Shown here in pieces: positions 27,463 to 35,392 of a stretch of DNA of 64,000 nt. The DNA is from Roseicella sp. DB1501 (GTDB lineage: Bacteria; Pseudomonadota; Alphaproteobacteria; Acetobacterales; Acetobacteraceae). Made by a program: the position numbers and the translations under genes. The stretch spans positions 434,001 to 498,000 of the forward strand of contig NZ_JABFHG010000003.1 in NCBI RefSeq assembly GCF_013112485.1, given 5' to 3'. Position 1 is the stretch's first letter. Each line of letters begins with the position of its first letter. The notes beneath the pieces are model-generated. The model ran no database searches and was not told the DNA's origin. It saw only the letters and a program-made list of their open reading frames with translations.

Positions 27463-28343
27463 GCTGGCGCGCCACCATCCTCACCCTCTTCCCGGAGATG
27501 TTCCCGGGCCCGCTCGGCCAGTCGCTCGCGGGGCGGGCGCTGCGCGAGGGGCGCTGGCGGATCGACAGCCTCGACATCCGCGGCTTCGCCACCGACCGCC
27601 ACCGGACGGTGGACGACACGCCCTTCGGCGGCGGCGCCGGCATGGTGATGCGCCCCGACGTGCTGGACGCCGCCCTGGCGGCAGCGATGGCCGAGGATGC
27701 GGCGCCAGGGGAGGTGTTGGGGGAGGCGCCAGGGGAGGTGCCGGGAGCGCCCGATCGCGGAGCGCCGCAGGGCGCGGAGCGTGAATCGGTCGCCCGACGC
27801 GTATCCCGCCCCGCCCTCTACCTCACGCCGCGCGGCCGGGTGCTCGACCAGGCGCTGGTGCGCCAGCTCGCCGCCGGGCCGGGCGTGATCCTGCTCTGCG
27901 GCCGCTACGAAGGCGTCGATCAGCGCGTCATCGAGGCGCGGGAGCTGATCGAGGTCTCGGTCGGCGACTACGTCCTCTCGGGCGGCGAGACGGCGGCGAT
28001 GGTGCTGCTCGATGCCTGCGTCCGGCTGCTGCCGGGGGTGATGGGCGGCGCCGGCAGCGCCGAGGAGGAAAGCTTCTCGGCCGGCGGGCGCGAGGCGTTG
28101 CTGGAATACCCGCACTATACCCGGCCGGCCGAGTGGCAGGGCCGCGCGGTGCCGCCGGTCTTGCTCTCCGGCCACCATGCCGAGGTGGCGCGCTGGCGCC
28201 AGGCGGAGGCGGAGCGGATCACTCGCGAGCGCCGGCCCGATCTCTGGGCCCGCTACGCGAAGGGTGCGCCTGCGGCGGGCACCGAACCCCCACGGAATGT
28301 TGCGGAGGCGGAGGCCATGGACGGCCGACCTGCCGCCGCCTAA
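27459..28343 (+). CDS. trmD: tRNA (guanine-N1)-methyltransferase with a repeat-built insertion
   Basis: The product is 294 residues, against about 240-255 for typical TrmD. SPOUT trefoil-knot motifs are present: [55 protein letters not shown]. It methylates G37 of tRNA to prevent frameshifting. Residues about 81-116, between the knot's first part and the strand ALYLTPRGR, are an extra Pro/Gly/Glu-rich segment. It is encoded by two 24-nt tandem repeats and a palindrome. Because the gene is essential in most bacteria, the insertion must be tolerated. The C-terminal tail (about 25 residues) is also long. Confidence 0.95.
   Translation: MSWRATILTLFPEMFPGPLGQSLAGRALREGRWRIDSLDIRGFATDRHRTVDDTPFGGGAGMVMRPDVLDAALAAAMAEDAAPGEVLGEAPGEVPGAPDRGAPQGAERESVARRVSRPALYLTPRGRVLDQALVRQLAAGPGVILLCGRYEGVDQRVIEARELIEVSVGDYVLSGGETAAMVLLDACVRLLPGVMGGAGSAEEESFSAGGREALLEYPHYTRPAEWQGRAVPPVLLSGHHAEVARWRQAEAERITRERRPDLWARYAKGAPAAGTEPPRNVAEAEAMDGRPAAA
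27701..27793 (+). repeat. In-frame tandem repeat plus palindrome inside trmD
   Basis: Two 24-nt units beginning GGCGCCAGGGGAGGTG (27701-27724 and 27725-27748) encode APGEVLGE and APGEVPGA. They are followed by an imperfect palindrome whose outer arms are GCGCCCGAT (about 27747) and ATCGGTCGC (to 27793), with an inner GCGCC/GGCGC stem. The whole block is a multiple of three and adds about 31-36 residues. Confidence 0.75.
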
Positions 28344-28365
28344 AGAACAAGGAAAGGACCAGACC

Positions 28366-28782
28366 ATGAACCTGCTGCAGCAATTCGAGGCCGAGCAGAC
28401 CTCGCGCCTCCTCGCCGCCCGCGCCGTGCCCGAATTCGGCCCGGGCGACACCGTCCGCGTGATGGTGAAGGTGGTCGAGGGCGAGCGCACCCGCACCCAG
28501 GCCTATGAGGGCGTGGTGATCGCGCGCAGCAACAAGGGCGTGAACAGCAACTTCACCGTCCGCAAGCTCTCCTATGGCGAGGGCGTGGAGCGCGTCTTCC
28601 CGCTCTACTCCCCCTCCATCGCGGAGATCGCCGTGGTCCGCCGCGGCAAGGTCCGGCGCGCGAAGCTCTATTACCTGCGCGGCCGCACCGGCAAGTCCGC
28701 CCGCATCCAGGAGCGGACCACCACCAACGCCCAGGCCGCGGCGAAGGCCGCCGCCGCCGCCACGGCCGGGCAGCAGGCGTAA
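28366..28782 (+). CDS. rplS: 50S ribosomal protein L19
   Basis: This 138-residue protein has L19 motifs [42 protein letters not shown] and [16 protein letters not shown]. An Ala-rich tail of about 20 residues follows. GGAAAGGA lies 6-13 nt before the ATG. L19 sits at the 30S-50S interface. A strong hairpin follows its stop and probably ends the ribosomal operon. Confidence 0.97.
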   Translation: MNLLQQFEAEQTSRLLAARAVPEFGPGDTVRVMVKVVEGERTRTQAYEGVVIARSNKGVNSNFTVRKLSYGEGVERVFPLYSPSIAEIAVVRRGKVRRAKLYYLRGRTGKSARIQERTTTNAQAAAKAAAAATAGQQA

Positions 28783-28792
28783 GAAGGACAGG

Positions 28793-28820
28793 GCGCCCCG
28801 CGCGGCACGGCGCGGGGCGC
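28793..28820 (+). terminator. Perfect 11-bp hairpin between rplS and leuC
   Basis: GCGCCCCGCGC (28793-28803) pairs perfectly with GCGCGGGGCGC (28810-28820) around the loop GGCACG. It starts 10 nt after the rplS stop and ends 22 nt before the leuC ATG. It may terminate or attenuate read-through into leuC. No T-run follows. Confidence 0.6.
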
Positions 28821-28842
28821 GGAATGCAGACAGGAACACGTC

Positions 28843-30276
28843 ATGTCAGGGCAGAAGCCGCGCACTCTCTTCGACAAGATCTGGGACGCCCATGTGGTGG
28901 AGACCCTCCCGGACGGCACGGCGCTTCTCTACATCGACCTTCACCTGACGCATGAGGTGACGACGCCGCAGGCCTTCGACGGGCTGCGCCAGGCCGGCCG
29001 CAAGGTCCGGCGGCCGGAGGCGACGCTCGGCGTCATCGACCACAACATCGCCACCGACGCCTCCCGCTACACCGGCATCGTCGATCCCGAGAGCCGGCTG
29101 CAGGTCGAGACGCTGGAGAAGAACGCCGCCGAGTTCGGCATGCCGCTGATCCCGCTGCTCGACCAGCGGCAGGGCATCGTGCATGTCATCGGCCCGGAGC
29201 TCGGCCGCTCGCTGCCCGGCATGACCATCGTCTGCGGCGACAGCCACACCAGCACGCATGGCGCCATGGGCGCGCTCGCCTTCGGCATCGGCACCTCGGA
29301 GGTCGAGCACGTGCTCGCCACCCAGACGCTGCTGCAGAAGCCAGCGAAGAACATGCAGGTGCTGGTCGAGGGCAACCTGGCCGTCGGCTGCACCGCCAAG
29401 GACATCGTGCTGGCGATCATCGGCCGCATCGGCACGGCGGGCGGCACCGGCCATGTCATCGAATATGCCGGCGACGCCATCCGCGCCCTCGACATGGCCG
29501 GGCGCATGACGGTCTGCAACATGTCGATCGAGGGCGGCGCCCGGGCCGGCATGGTGGCGCCGGACGACACCACCTACGACTATGTCCGCACCCGCCCCTT
29601 CGCGCCGAAGGGCGAGGCGCTGGAGCGCGCGATCGAGTATTGGCGCAGCCTGCCGAGCGACCCTGGCGCGCATTTCGATACCGTGGTGCGGCTGGACGCG
29701 CATGCGATCGCGCCGCAGGTCACCTGGGGCACCAGCCCGGAGGACGTGCTGCCGATCACCGGCGTGGTGCCGGACCCGGAAGCGGCGGCGGACGAGGCGC
29801 GGCGCGAGCAGATGCGGCGCAAGATGCAGTATATGGGCCTCGCCCCGGGGCAGCGGCTGCAGGACCTGAAGGTGGACGTGGTCTTCGTCGGCTCCTGCAC
29901 CAACAGCCGGATCGAGGATATCCGCGCCGCCGCCGCCATCGCCCGTGGCCGCAAGGTGGCGGACGGGGTGCGGGCCATGGTGGTGCCCGGCTCCGGCCTG
30001 GTGAAGGCGCAGGCGGAGGAGGAGGGGCTCGACCGCATCCTGCGCGAGGCGGGCTTCGAATGGCGCGAGGCCGGCTGCTCCATGTGTCTCGGCATGAACC
30101 CGGACAAGCTGACGCCGGGCCAGCGCTGCGCCAGCACCAGCAACCGCAATTTCGAGGGCCGCCAGGGCCCGGGCGGGCGCACCCATCTGCTCTCGCCCGC
30201 CATGGCCGCCGCCGCGGCGATCGCCGGCCGCCTGGCCGATGTCCGCGACTACCAGCCGAAGAAGGGGGATGTCTGA
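28843..30276 (+). CDS. leuC: 3-isopropylmalate dehydratase large subunit
   Basis: The product is 477 residues and starts [12 protein letters not shown]. Aconitase-family cluster ligands lie in GSCTNSR and [32 protein letters not shown] is the substrate-site region (in part [11 protein letters not shown]). With LeuD it isomerises 2-isopropylmalate to 3-isopropylmalate in leucine synthesis. Its stop overlaps leuD by one base (TGATG). Confidence 0.97.
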   Translation: MSGQKPRTLFDKIWDAHVVETLPDGTALLYIDLHLTHEVTTPQAFDGLRQAGRKVRRPEATLGVIDHNIATDASRYTGIVDPESRLQVETLEKNAAEFGMPLIPLLDQRQGIVHVIGPELGRSLPGMTIVCGDSHTSTHGAMGALAFGIGTSEVEHVLATQTLLQKPAKNMQVLVEGNLAVGCTAKDIVLAIIGRIGTAGGTGHVIEYAGDAIRALDMAGRMTVCNMSIEGGARAGMVAPDDTTYDYVRTRPFAPKGEALERAIEYWRSLPSDPGAHFDTVVRLDAHAIAPQVTWGTSPEDVLPITGVVPDPEAAADEARREQMRRKMQYMGLAPGQRLQDLKVDVVFVGSCTNSRIEDIRAAAAIARGRKVADGVRAMVVPGSGLVKAQAEEEGLDRILREAGFEWREAGCSMCLGMNPDKLTPGQRCASTSNRNFEGRQGPGGRTHLLSPAMAAAAAIAGRLADVRDYQPKKGDV

Positions 30277-30914
30277 TGCAGGCCTTCACCACCCTGACCG
30301 GCATCGCCGCGCCGCTGCCCAAGGCGAATGTCGATACCGACCAGATCATCCCGGCCCGCTTCCTGAAGTCGATCAGCCGCAGCGGCTTCGGCAAGAACCT
30401 CTTCGCCAATTTCCGCTACCGCGAGGACGGGTCGGAGAACCCGGACTTCGTCCTCAACCAGGAGCCCTACCGCAAAGCCGAGATCCTCATCGCCTTCGAG
30501 AATTTCGGCTGCGGCTCCTCGCGCGAGCATGCGCCCTGGGCGCTGCTCGATTTCGGCATCCGCTGCGTCATCGCGCCCGACTTCGCCGACATCTTCCACA
30601 ACAACAGCTTCAAGAACGGCGTCCTGCCGGTGAAGCTGCCGCGCGAGGTGTGCGAGCAGCTGATGGAGGATGCGCGGATGGGAGGCAATGCCCGCCTCAC
30701 CGTGGATCTGGAGCGCGAGGTGGTGGTGCGGCCGAACGGCGAGGAGATCCCCTTCAAGATCGACCCGCTGCGCCGGCACCTGCTGCTGAACGGCCTCGAC
30801 GATATCGGCCAGACCATGCAGCACGCCCCGGCGATCGACGCCTTCGAGGCGAAGCGCGCCGCGGCGCAGCCCTGGCTCGCCGGCGCGGCCGGGACCACGC
30901 CGGCCGGCGCCTGA
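30276..30914 (+). CDS. leuD: 3-isopropylmalate dehydratase small subunit
   Basis: The 212-residue swivel-domain subunit has [34 protein letters not shown] and [16 protein letters not shown], all diagnostic of LeuD. It forms the active dehydratase with LeuC. Start and stop spacing show coupling to leuC; leuB follows after 81 nt containing a GCCGCCCGCCGGGCGGC hairpin. Confidence 0.97.
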   Translation: MQAFTTLTGIAAPLPKANVDTDQIIPARFLKSISRSGFGKNLFANFRYREDGSENPDFVLNQEPYRKAEILIAFENFGCGSSREHAPWALLDFGIRCVIAPDFADIFHNNSFKNGVLPVKLPREVCEQLMEDARMGGNARLTVDLEREVVVRPNGEEIPFKIDPLRRHLLLNGLDDIGQTMQHAPAIDAFEAKRAAAQPWLAGAAGTTPAGA

Positions 30915-30995
30915 GCCGCCGCCCGCCGCGCCGCGCGGCGGCGTCCTCGGGATGAAGCATGCGCCGCCCGCCGGGCGGCGAGGACGGAGACGACC

Positions 30996-32111
30996 ATGCC
31001 TGCGAACAAGAAGCTCCTGGTGCTGCCGGGCGACGGCATCGGGCCCGAGGTGATGCACGAGGTGCGCCGCGTCATCGACTGGATGGACCGCCGCCGCGCC
31101 CTCTCCTTCGAGATCGAGGAAGGCCTGGTCGGCGGCGGCGCCATCGACGCCGTCGGCTCGCCCTGCCCGGACGAGACGGTGGCCAAGGCGAAGGCGGCCG
31201 ATGCGGTGCTGTTCGGCAGCGTCGGCGGGCCGAAATGGGACAGCCTGCCCTTCGAGCAGCGGCCGGAACTTGGCATCCTGCGGCTGCGCAAGGATCTCGG
31301 CCTCTTCGCCAATCTCCGCCCGGCGCTGGTGATGGACCCGCTGGCCGAGGCCTCCTCGCTGAAGCCCGACATCGTCCGCGGCGTCGACATCATGGTGGTG
31401 CGCGAGACGGTCGGCGGCATCTATTTCGGCGAGCCGCGCGGCGTCGAGACGCTGCCCGACGGCAAGCGCCGCGGCTTCGACACCGATGTCTACCACGAGG
31501 ACGAGATCGCCCGCGTCGCCCGCATCGCCTTCGACCTGGCGCGCAAGCGGCGCAACAAGGTGACGAGCGTCGAGAAGGCCAATGTCATGCAGTCCGGCCG
31601 GCTCTGGCGCGCCGTGGTCGGCGAGGTACGGAAGGCCGAGTACCCGGATGTCGAGCTCGAAAACATGTACGCCGACAACTGCGCCATGCAGCTCTGCAGC
31701 CGGCCGAAGCAGTTCGACGTCATCCTCGGCAACAACCTGTTCGGCGACGTGCTCTCCGACCTCGCCGCGGCGCTGACCGGCTCGCTCGGCATGCTGCCCT
31801 CCGCGACGCTCGGCGCGGTGGACCCCGCCACGGGCAAGCGGCACGCGCTCTACGAGCCGATCCACGGCTCGGCGCCCGACATCGCCGGCAAGGGCATCGC
31901 CAATCCCTGCGCCCAGATGCTCTCCTTCGCCATGCTGCTGCGCTGGAGCTTCGGGCTCGAGGAGGATGCGGCGCTGCTCGAGACGGCGATCGAGAAGGTC
32001 CTCGCCGGCGGGCTGCGCACCGCCGACATCATGCAGCCCGGCATGGCCCGGGTCGGCACCTCGGTGATGGGCGAGGCGGTGCTGCGCGAGCTCGACAAGC
32101 TCGCCGGCTGA
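30996..32111 (+). CDS. leuB: 3-isopropylmalate dehydrogenase
   Basis: This 371-residue enzyme has [20 protein letters not shown] at the N-terminus, the substrate loop [19 protein letters not shown] in part, and the metal/NAD region [12 protein letters not shown] and [18 protein letters not shown]. It oxidises and decarboxylates 3-isopropylmalate with NAD+. It completes leuCDB. A tRNA-Arg gene begins 80 nt downstream on the same strand. Confidence 0.97.
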   Translation: MPANKKLLVLPGDGIGPEVMHEVRRVIDWMDRRRALSFEIEEGLVGGGAIDAVGSPCPDETVAKAKAADAVLFGSVGGPKWDSLPFEQRPELGILRLRKDLGLFANLRPALVMDPLAEASSLKPDIVRGVDIMVVRETVGGIYFGEPRGVETLPDGKRRGFDTDVYHEDEIARVARIAFDLARKRRNKVTSVEKANVMQSGRLWRAVVGEVRKAEYPDVELENMYADNCAMQLCSRPKQFDVILGNNLFGDVLSDLAAALTGSLGMLPSATLGAVDPATGKRHALYEPIHGSAPDIAGKGIANPCAQMLSFAMLLRWSFGLEEDAALLETAIEKVLAGGLRTADIMQPGMARVGTSVMGEAVLRELDKLAG

Positions 32112-32190
32112 TCCATTTCGGACGGCGGAGGGGGGTTGCGCGGCCGCGCCGCCTCCGCTATTCCGCCCGCCTCGCCACAAGGCGGGATGC

Positions 32191-32267
32191 GCGCCCGTAG
32201 CTCAGCTGGATAGAGCACCAGACTACGAATCTGGGGGTCAGGAGTTCGAATCTCTTCGGGCGCGCCA
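32191..32267 (+). tRNA. tRNA-Arg (anticodon ACG)
   Basis: The 77-nt cloverleaf has acceptor GCGCCCG paired with CGGGCGC, D-arm GCTC/GAGC, anticodon stem CCAGA/TCTGG with loop CTACGAA, TTCGAAT T-loop, discriminator G and encoded CCA. ACG would be read as ICG after deamination and decode CGU/CGC/CGA. Confidence 0.96.
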
Positions 32268-32309
32268 TTTTCCTTCATTGTCGCGGGAATGGTCTGGCCC
32301 CACCTTGGA

Positions 32310-32356
32310 GCGCCGGCAGCTCAGCGGGACAGGGCACCGGATTTCGAATCTGGGAC
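32310..32356 (+). pseudogene. 5' tRNA-Arg fragment
   Basis: GCGCCGGCAGCTCAGCGGGA and the following bases to CCGGATTTCGAATCTGGGA match the 5' half of the two neighbouring tRNA-Arg genes: acceptor strand, D-arm and anticodon arm with a TCG-type loop (TTTCGAA). The T-arm and the 3' acceptor strand are missing. It is most likely a tRNA duplicate left by integration or deletion of a mobile element. Confidence 0.6.
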
Positions 32357-32546
32357 GGCCCGCTTCCGAGCTTCTGCTGTTGGTCGGTTTCCCCAAGCTT
32401 GGCGGCTTGCACCGCTGGACAGAGGCGAGCGGACGCTGGACCCGCTGGCGGCGCAGCTGGCCCTCGCCCTGGAACGCGACCCTGCGCTCGCGGAAGCCAT
32501 CACCGCCCGGTTCGGCGCTCGGTAGATTGCTGCCAATGGCGACAAC

Positions 32547-32855
32547 TCAGGAGGCGGGCTCGCTCTGGCGCTGCGCCGGCCTGACGGTGAGCTGGAGGTC
32601 CAGGGCCTTGATGACGCGCAGGATGGTGTCGAGCGACGGATTGCCGTCACGCGCCAGGGCTCGGTACAGCGCCGGCCGGGACAGGTGCGCATCGGTTGCG
32701 ATCCGGCTCATGCCGAGCGCACGGGCTACGGTGCCGAGGCCCTCAGCGATTTCGGCCGCATCTCCGCTCTCGAAGGAGAGGCGCAGGTATTCGGCCCGGC
32801 TTTCCTCGTCGGTGAGGTAATCGGCGGGATCGAATGGGTTCGTCATGATAGGCAT
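32547..32855 (-). CDS. Antitoxin of a HigBA-like module (XRE-type helix-turn-helix)
   Basis: The 102-residue protein has a C-terminal helix-turn-helix of the addiction-module antidote family: LGTVARALGMSRIATDAHLS then RPALYRALARDGNPSLDTIL. GGAGGG lies 9 nt before the ATG at 32855; a second ATG at 32846 is possible. It should bind and neutralise the toxin encoded directly upstream and repress the operon. The toxin-first order is typical of HigBA-type systems. Confidence 0.85.
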   Translation of the reverse strand: MPIMTNPFDPADYLTDEESRAEYLRLSFESGDAAEIAEGLGTVARALGMSRIATDAHLSRPALYRALARDGNPSLDTILRVIKALDLQLTVRPAQRQSEPAS

Positions 32856-32882
32856 TGGGGGAAACCCTCCAGGTGGCGTGAG

Positions 32883-33173
32883 TTAGAGATCGGCGGCCAT
32901 GGCCTGCGCCTTGGCGATGTCGCGGCTCTGGCTGTCCTTATCGCCGCCGCAAAGCAGCACGACGATGGTTTGGCCACGGCGGGTGAAGTAGACCCGGTAT
33001 CCCGGCCCTACGGCGATCCGCAGTTCCGAGACGCCGCCACCAACTGACTTGGCATCGCCGAAGTTGCCGCTACGCAGCCGGACGACACGCTTGGCAATGG
33101 CGGCGCGCCCGGTACCGGATCGAAGCGCACTCAACCAGTTCTTGAACTCGGATGTTTCGTGCACTTCGATCAT
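32883..33173 (-). CDS. Toxin of a HigBA-like module (RelE/ParE superfamily)
   Basis: The 96-residue protein matches the phage-derived Gp49/HigB2-like toxin branch: EFKNWLSALRSGTGRAAIAK, LRIAVGPGYRVYFTRRG and VVLLCGGDKDSQSRDIAKA. Such toxins cleave mRNA at the ribosome. ATG 33173 gives the family N-terminus, although the frame is open for another 83 codons. It is 27 nt upstream of the antitoxin gene. It lies between two tRNA-Arg genes together with a tRNA fragment, suggesting acquisition on a mobile element. Confidence 0.85.
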   Translation of the reverse strand: MIEVHETSEFKNWLSALRSGTGRAAIAKRVVRLRSGNFGDAKSVGGGVSELRIAVGPGYRVYFTRRGQTIVVLLCGGDKDSQSRDIAKAQAMAADL

Positions 33174-33189
33174 GACACGGTTTGTACCC

Positions 33190-33233
33190 TGTAGGGGACA
33201 GTCATGCGAGCTTTTTGTGGCTTGTATGGGACA
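33190..33233 (-). promoter_or_regulatory. Probable operator of the toxin-antitoxin operon
   Basis: Two direct copies, TGTAGGGGACA (33190-33200) and TGTATGGGACA (33223-33233), are spaced by 33 nt, about three helical turns, just upstream of the toxin ATG. The first also lies in a near-palindrome (TGTACCCTGTAGGGGACA) and the second in CTTGT...ACAAG. They are plausible sites for autorepression by the antitoxin. Confidence 0.45.
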
Positions 33234-33585
33234 AGATGGCTCTATGCCCAACCAGCCTGTGGGCGCAGCCGTCCAGCCCTTCGTCCCGGACGAGGCCCAG
33301 CGCCAAGCGTGGTGGCCGCTGCCGCTGGAAAGCAGCGCCGCATCAGCGGGCCTCTCCAAGCCATCCTCTCGGTGTGAGCCGGGCTGAGCCGGGCTCACAT
33401 ATGGCTCACACCTAGTTCCCACAGCAGGGCTCGATCGGTCTGTCAGGCCGCCGCACCGCCTAGCGCCACCAGCCGCGACCTACCGCGATCCAGCAGAAAA
33501 AAGCGTCGCAATTTCAGGGCGGAAAGAGGCGCCTCGCATGGGGTGGCCTCGTCATGCCCTCGGAAATGCGATAGGCCTTGCGAGG
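33234..33585. other. Gene-free island between the toxin-antitoxin module and tRNA-Arg(UCG)
   Basis: No convincing gene was seen. The stretch holds the inverted repeat GGTGTGAGCC (33371-33380) / GGCTCACACC (33403-33412) with an internal third copy GGCTCACA (33392-33399), and it carries the tRNA-Arg promoter region. Confidence 0.5.
33371..33412. repeat. Perfect 10-bp inverted repeat with nested third unit
   Basis: GGTGTGAGCC and GGCTCACACC form perfect arms 22 nt apart, with GGCTCACA nested between them. It could be a regulator site or part of an old attachment or recombination site; nothing nearby settles which. Confidence 0.45.
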
Positions 33586-33662
33586 GCGCCCGTAGCTCAA
33601 CTGGACAGAGCACCAGACTTCGGATCTGGGGGTTAGGGGTTCAAATCCTCTCGGGCGCGCCA
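33586..33662 (+). tRNA. tRNA-Arg (anticodon UCG)
   Basis: The 77-nt cloverleaf has acceptor GCGCCCG/CGGGCGC, D-arm GCTC/GAGC, anticodon stem CCAGA/TCTGG with loop CTTCGGA, T-loop TTCAAAT, discriminator G and encoded CCA. It shares most of its sequence with the tRNA-Arg(ACG) gene 1.3 kb upstream, so the two may be duplicates. Confidence 0.95.
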
Positions 33663-33902
33663 CGCCGCCTGCCGGCCCGCCGCTCCCCCCAGCCGCCGCC
33701 ACCCCCGCCATTCGGCCATTCCGCGGCAACCCCCGCCAACGAAGCCCCGCCTGCCGCGTTGTGCAGTGCATGGCGATGCGCCGGGCCCCTCTGCCACCCG
33801 CTGGGCCATGGCTCCGCATGTCCTGCAGTCAGCGCCCCTGCCGGAAGGGCCTCCCCGGACAGGCCCCTGGCGCCTCGCCCCGAACCGGAAGGAGCGGAGA
33901 CC

Positions 33903-34409
33903 ATGCCCATGCGGATCAACGGAGCCGAGGCCGCCCTGCCGCCCGATCCACGCGTCTCGCTGCTCGACCTGCTGCGCGAGACGCTGCACCTGCACGGCAC
34001 CAAGAAGGGCTGCAACCAGGGCGCCTGCGGGGCCTGCACCGTGCTCCTCGACGGCGAGCGCATCCTGTCCTGCCTGACGCTCGCGGTGCAGTGCGAGGGC
34101 CGGTCGGTCACGACGATCGAGGGCCTGGGCGGCGAGCAGGGCCTGCACCCGCTGCAGGAGGCCTTCATCGAGCACGACGCCTTCCAATGCGGCTACTGCA
34201 CGCCCGGCCAGATCTGCTCGGCGGTCGGCATGGCGGCGGAGCTGCGGCGCGGCGTCCCGAGCCTTGTCACCGCCGACCTGGACGCGCCCGGGATCGCCCC
34301 GGACCCGGCCGAGCTGCGGGAGCGGATGAGCGGCAATCTCTGCCGCTGCGGCTCGCATAACGGCATCATCGCCGCGATCGCCGCGCATTGCGCGGGAGCC
34401 GCCGAATGA
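33903..34409 (+). CDS. Aldehyde oxidoreductase [2Fe-2S] subunit (PaoA/YagT-like)
   Basis: The 168-residue protein has two cluster sites: plant-type ferredoxin Cys37, Cys42, Cys45 and Cys57, and the helical-domain cluster Cys96-x2-Cys99 with Cys147-x-Cys149. GGAAGGAG lies upstream of ATG 33903. It passes electrons from the molybdenum centre to FAD. Unlike E. coli PaoA it has no Tat leader, so the complex is probably cytoplasmic. Its stop overlaps the FAD subunit gene by 4 nt. Confidence 0.92.
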   Translation: MPMRINGAEAALPPDPRVSLLDLLRETLHLHGTKKGCNQGACGACTVLLDGERILSCLTLAVQCEGRSVTTIEGLGGEQGLHPLQEAFIEHDAFQCGYCTPGQICSAVGMAAELRRGVPSLVTADLDAPGIAPDPAELRERMSGNLCRCGSHNGIIAAIAAHCAGAAE

Positions 34410-35392
34410 CCCCCTTCCGCTATGCCCGCGCCACCGAGGCGGGCGAGGCGGTGCGGCTCGCCGCCGAGGCCGGCGCCCGATATCTCGGCGGCGGCACCAA
34501 CCTCGTCGACCTGATGCGCGAGACGATCGAGCGGCCCGCCGCGCTGATCGACGTCACCGGCCTCGCCGCCACGATCAAGGAGACCGAGGCGGGGGGCCTC
34601 CGCATCGGCGCCGCCGCGCGCAACACCGCGCTGGCCGAGCACCGCGCGGTCCGCAGCCGCTACCCGGCCCTGGCCCGCGCCATCCTGGCCGGCGCCTCGG
34701 CGCAGATCCGCAACATGGCGACGGTCGGCGGCAACATCCTGCAGCGGACCCGCTGCACCTATTTCTATGACGATGCCGGCGCGCGCTGCAACAAGCGCAA
34801 CCCGGGCGAGGGCTGCGACGCCATCGACGGCTTCAACCGGTCGCATGCGATCCTCGGCGCCTCGCCCGCCTGCGTGGCGACGCATCCCTCCGACATGTGC
34901 GTCGCCCTCGCCGCCTTCGACGCGGTGGTGCATCTCGCCGGACCGGCCGGCGCGCGGCAGATGCCGCTGACCGAGCTGCACCGCCTGCCCGGCGGTCATC
35001 CCGAGATCGAGACCGCGCTGCGGCCGGGCGAGCTGATCACCGCCATCGAGCTGCCGCCCCTGCCGATCGCGGCGCGCTCCACCTATCGCAAGGTGCGGGA
35101 CCGGGCGAGCTATGCCTTCGCGCTGGTCTCGGTCGCCGCCGCGCTGGACGTGCGGGACGGCCGCGTCGCCGATGTCCGGCTGGCGCTCGGCGGCGTCGCG
35201 CACAAGCCCTGGCGCGCGCGGCGGGCGGAGGAGGCGCTGCGCGGCGGCCCCGCCACCGCCGCGGCCTTCCGGGTGGCGGCGGAGGCGGAGCTCGCCCCCG
35301 CCGCGCCGCTGCGGGACAACGGATTCAAGATCGAGCTGGCGACGCGCACGATCGCCGCCGTCCTCGGCGAACTGGCGGGAGAAGCCGCATGA
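34406..35392 (+). CDS. Aldehyde oxidoreductase FAD subunit with extra [4Fe-4S] site (PaoB/YagS-like)
   Basis: The 328-residue protein binds FAD through RYLGGGTNLVDLMRE and ATVGGNILQRT. Directly after this it has a cysteine-rich loop: Cys117 (RTRCTYFYD), Cys128 (ARCNKRNPG), Cys137 (GEGCDAIDG) and Cys156 (SPACVATHPSD). This matches the additional [4Fe-4S] site known from E. coli PaoB and absent from ordinary xanthine dehydrogenase FAD subunits. The match supports a PaoABC-type aldehyde oxidase over xanthine dehydrogenase. Confidence 0.92.
   Translation: MTPFRYARATEAGEAVRLAAEAGARYLGGGTNLVDLMRETIERPAALIDVTGLAATIKETEAGGLRIGAAARNTALAEHRAVRSRYPALARAILAGASAQIRNMATVGGNILQRTRCTYFYDDAGARCNKRNPGEGCDAIDGFNRSHAILGASPACVATHPSDMCVALAAFDAVVHLAGPAGARQMPLTELHRLPGGHPEIETALRPGELITAIELPPLPIAARSTYRKVRDRASYAFALVSVAAALDVRDGRVADVRLALGGVAHKPWRARRAEEALRGGPATAAAFRVAAEAELAPAAPLRDNGFKIELATRTIAAVLGELAGEAA

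Noticed and set aside
32289-32525. 78-codon frame across the tRNA fragment
   Set aside because: Its first third is translated tRNA-derived sequence. The end (DPLAAQLALALERDPALAEA) looks protein-like, but there is no ribosome site or family match, so it is at most a gene remnant.
32278-32820. 180-codon plus-strand frame over the antitoxin gene
   Set aside because: It is antisense to the antitoxin gene and has no recognisable domain.
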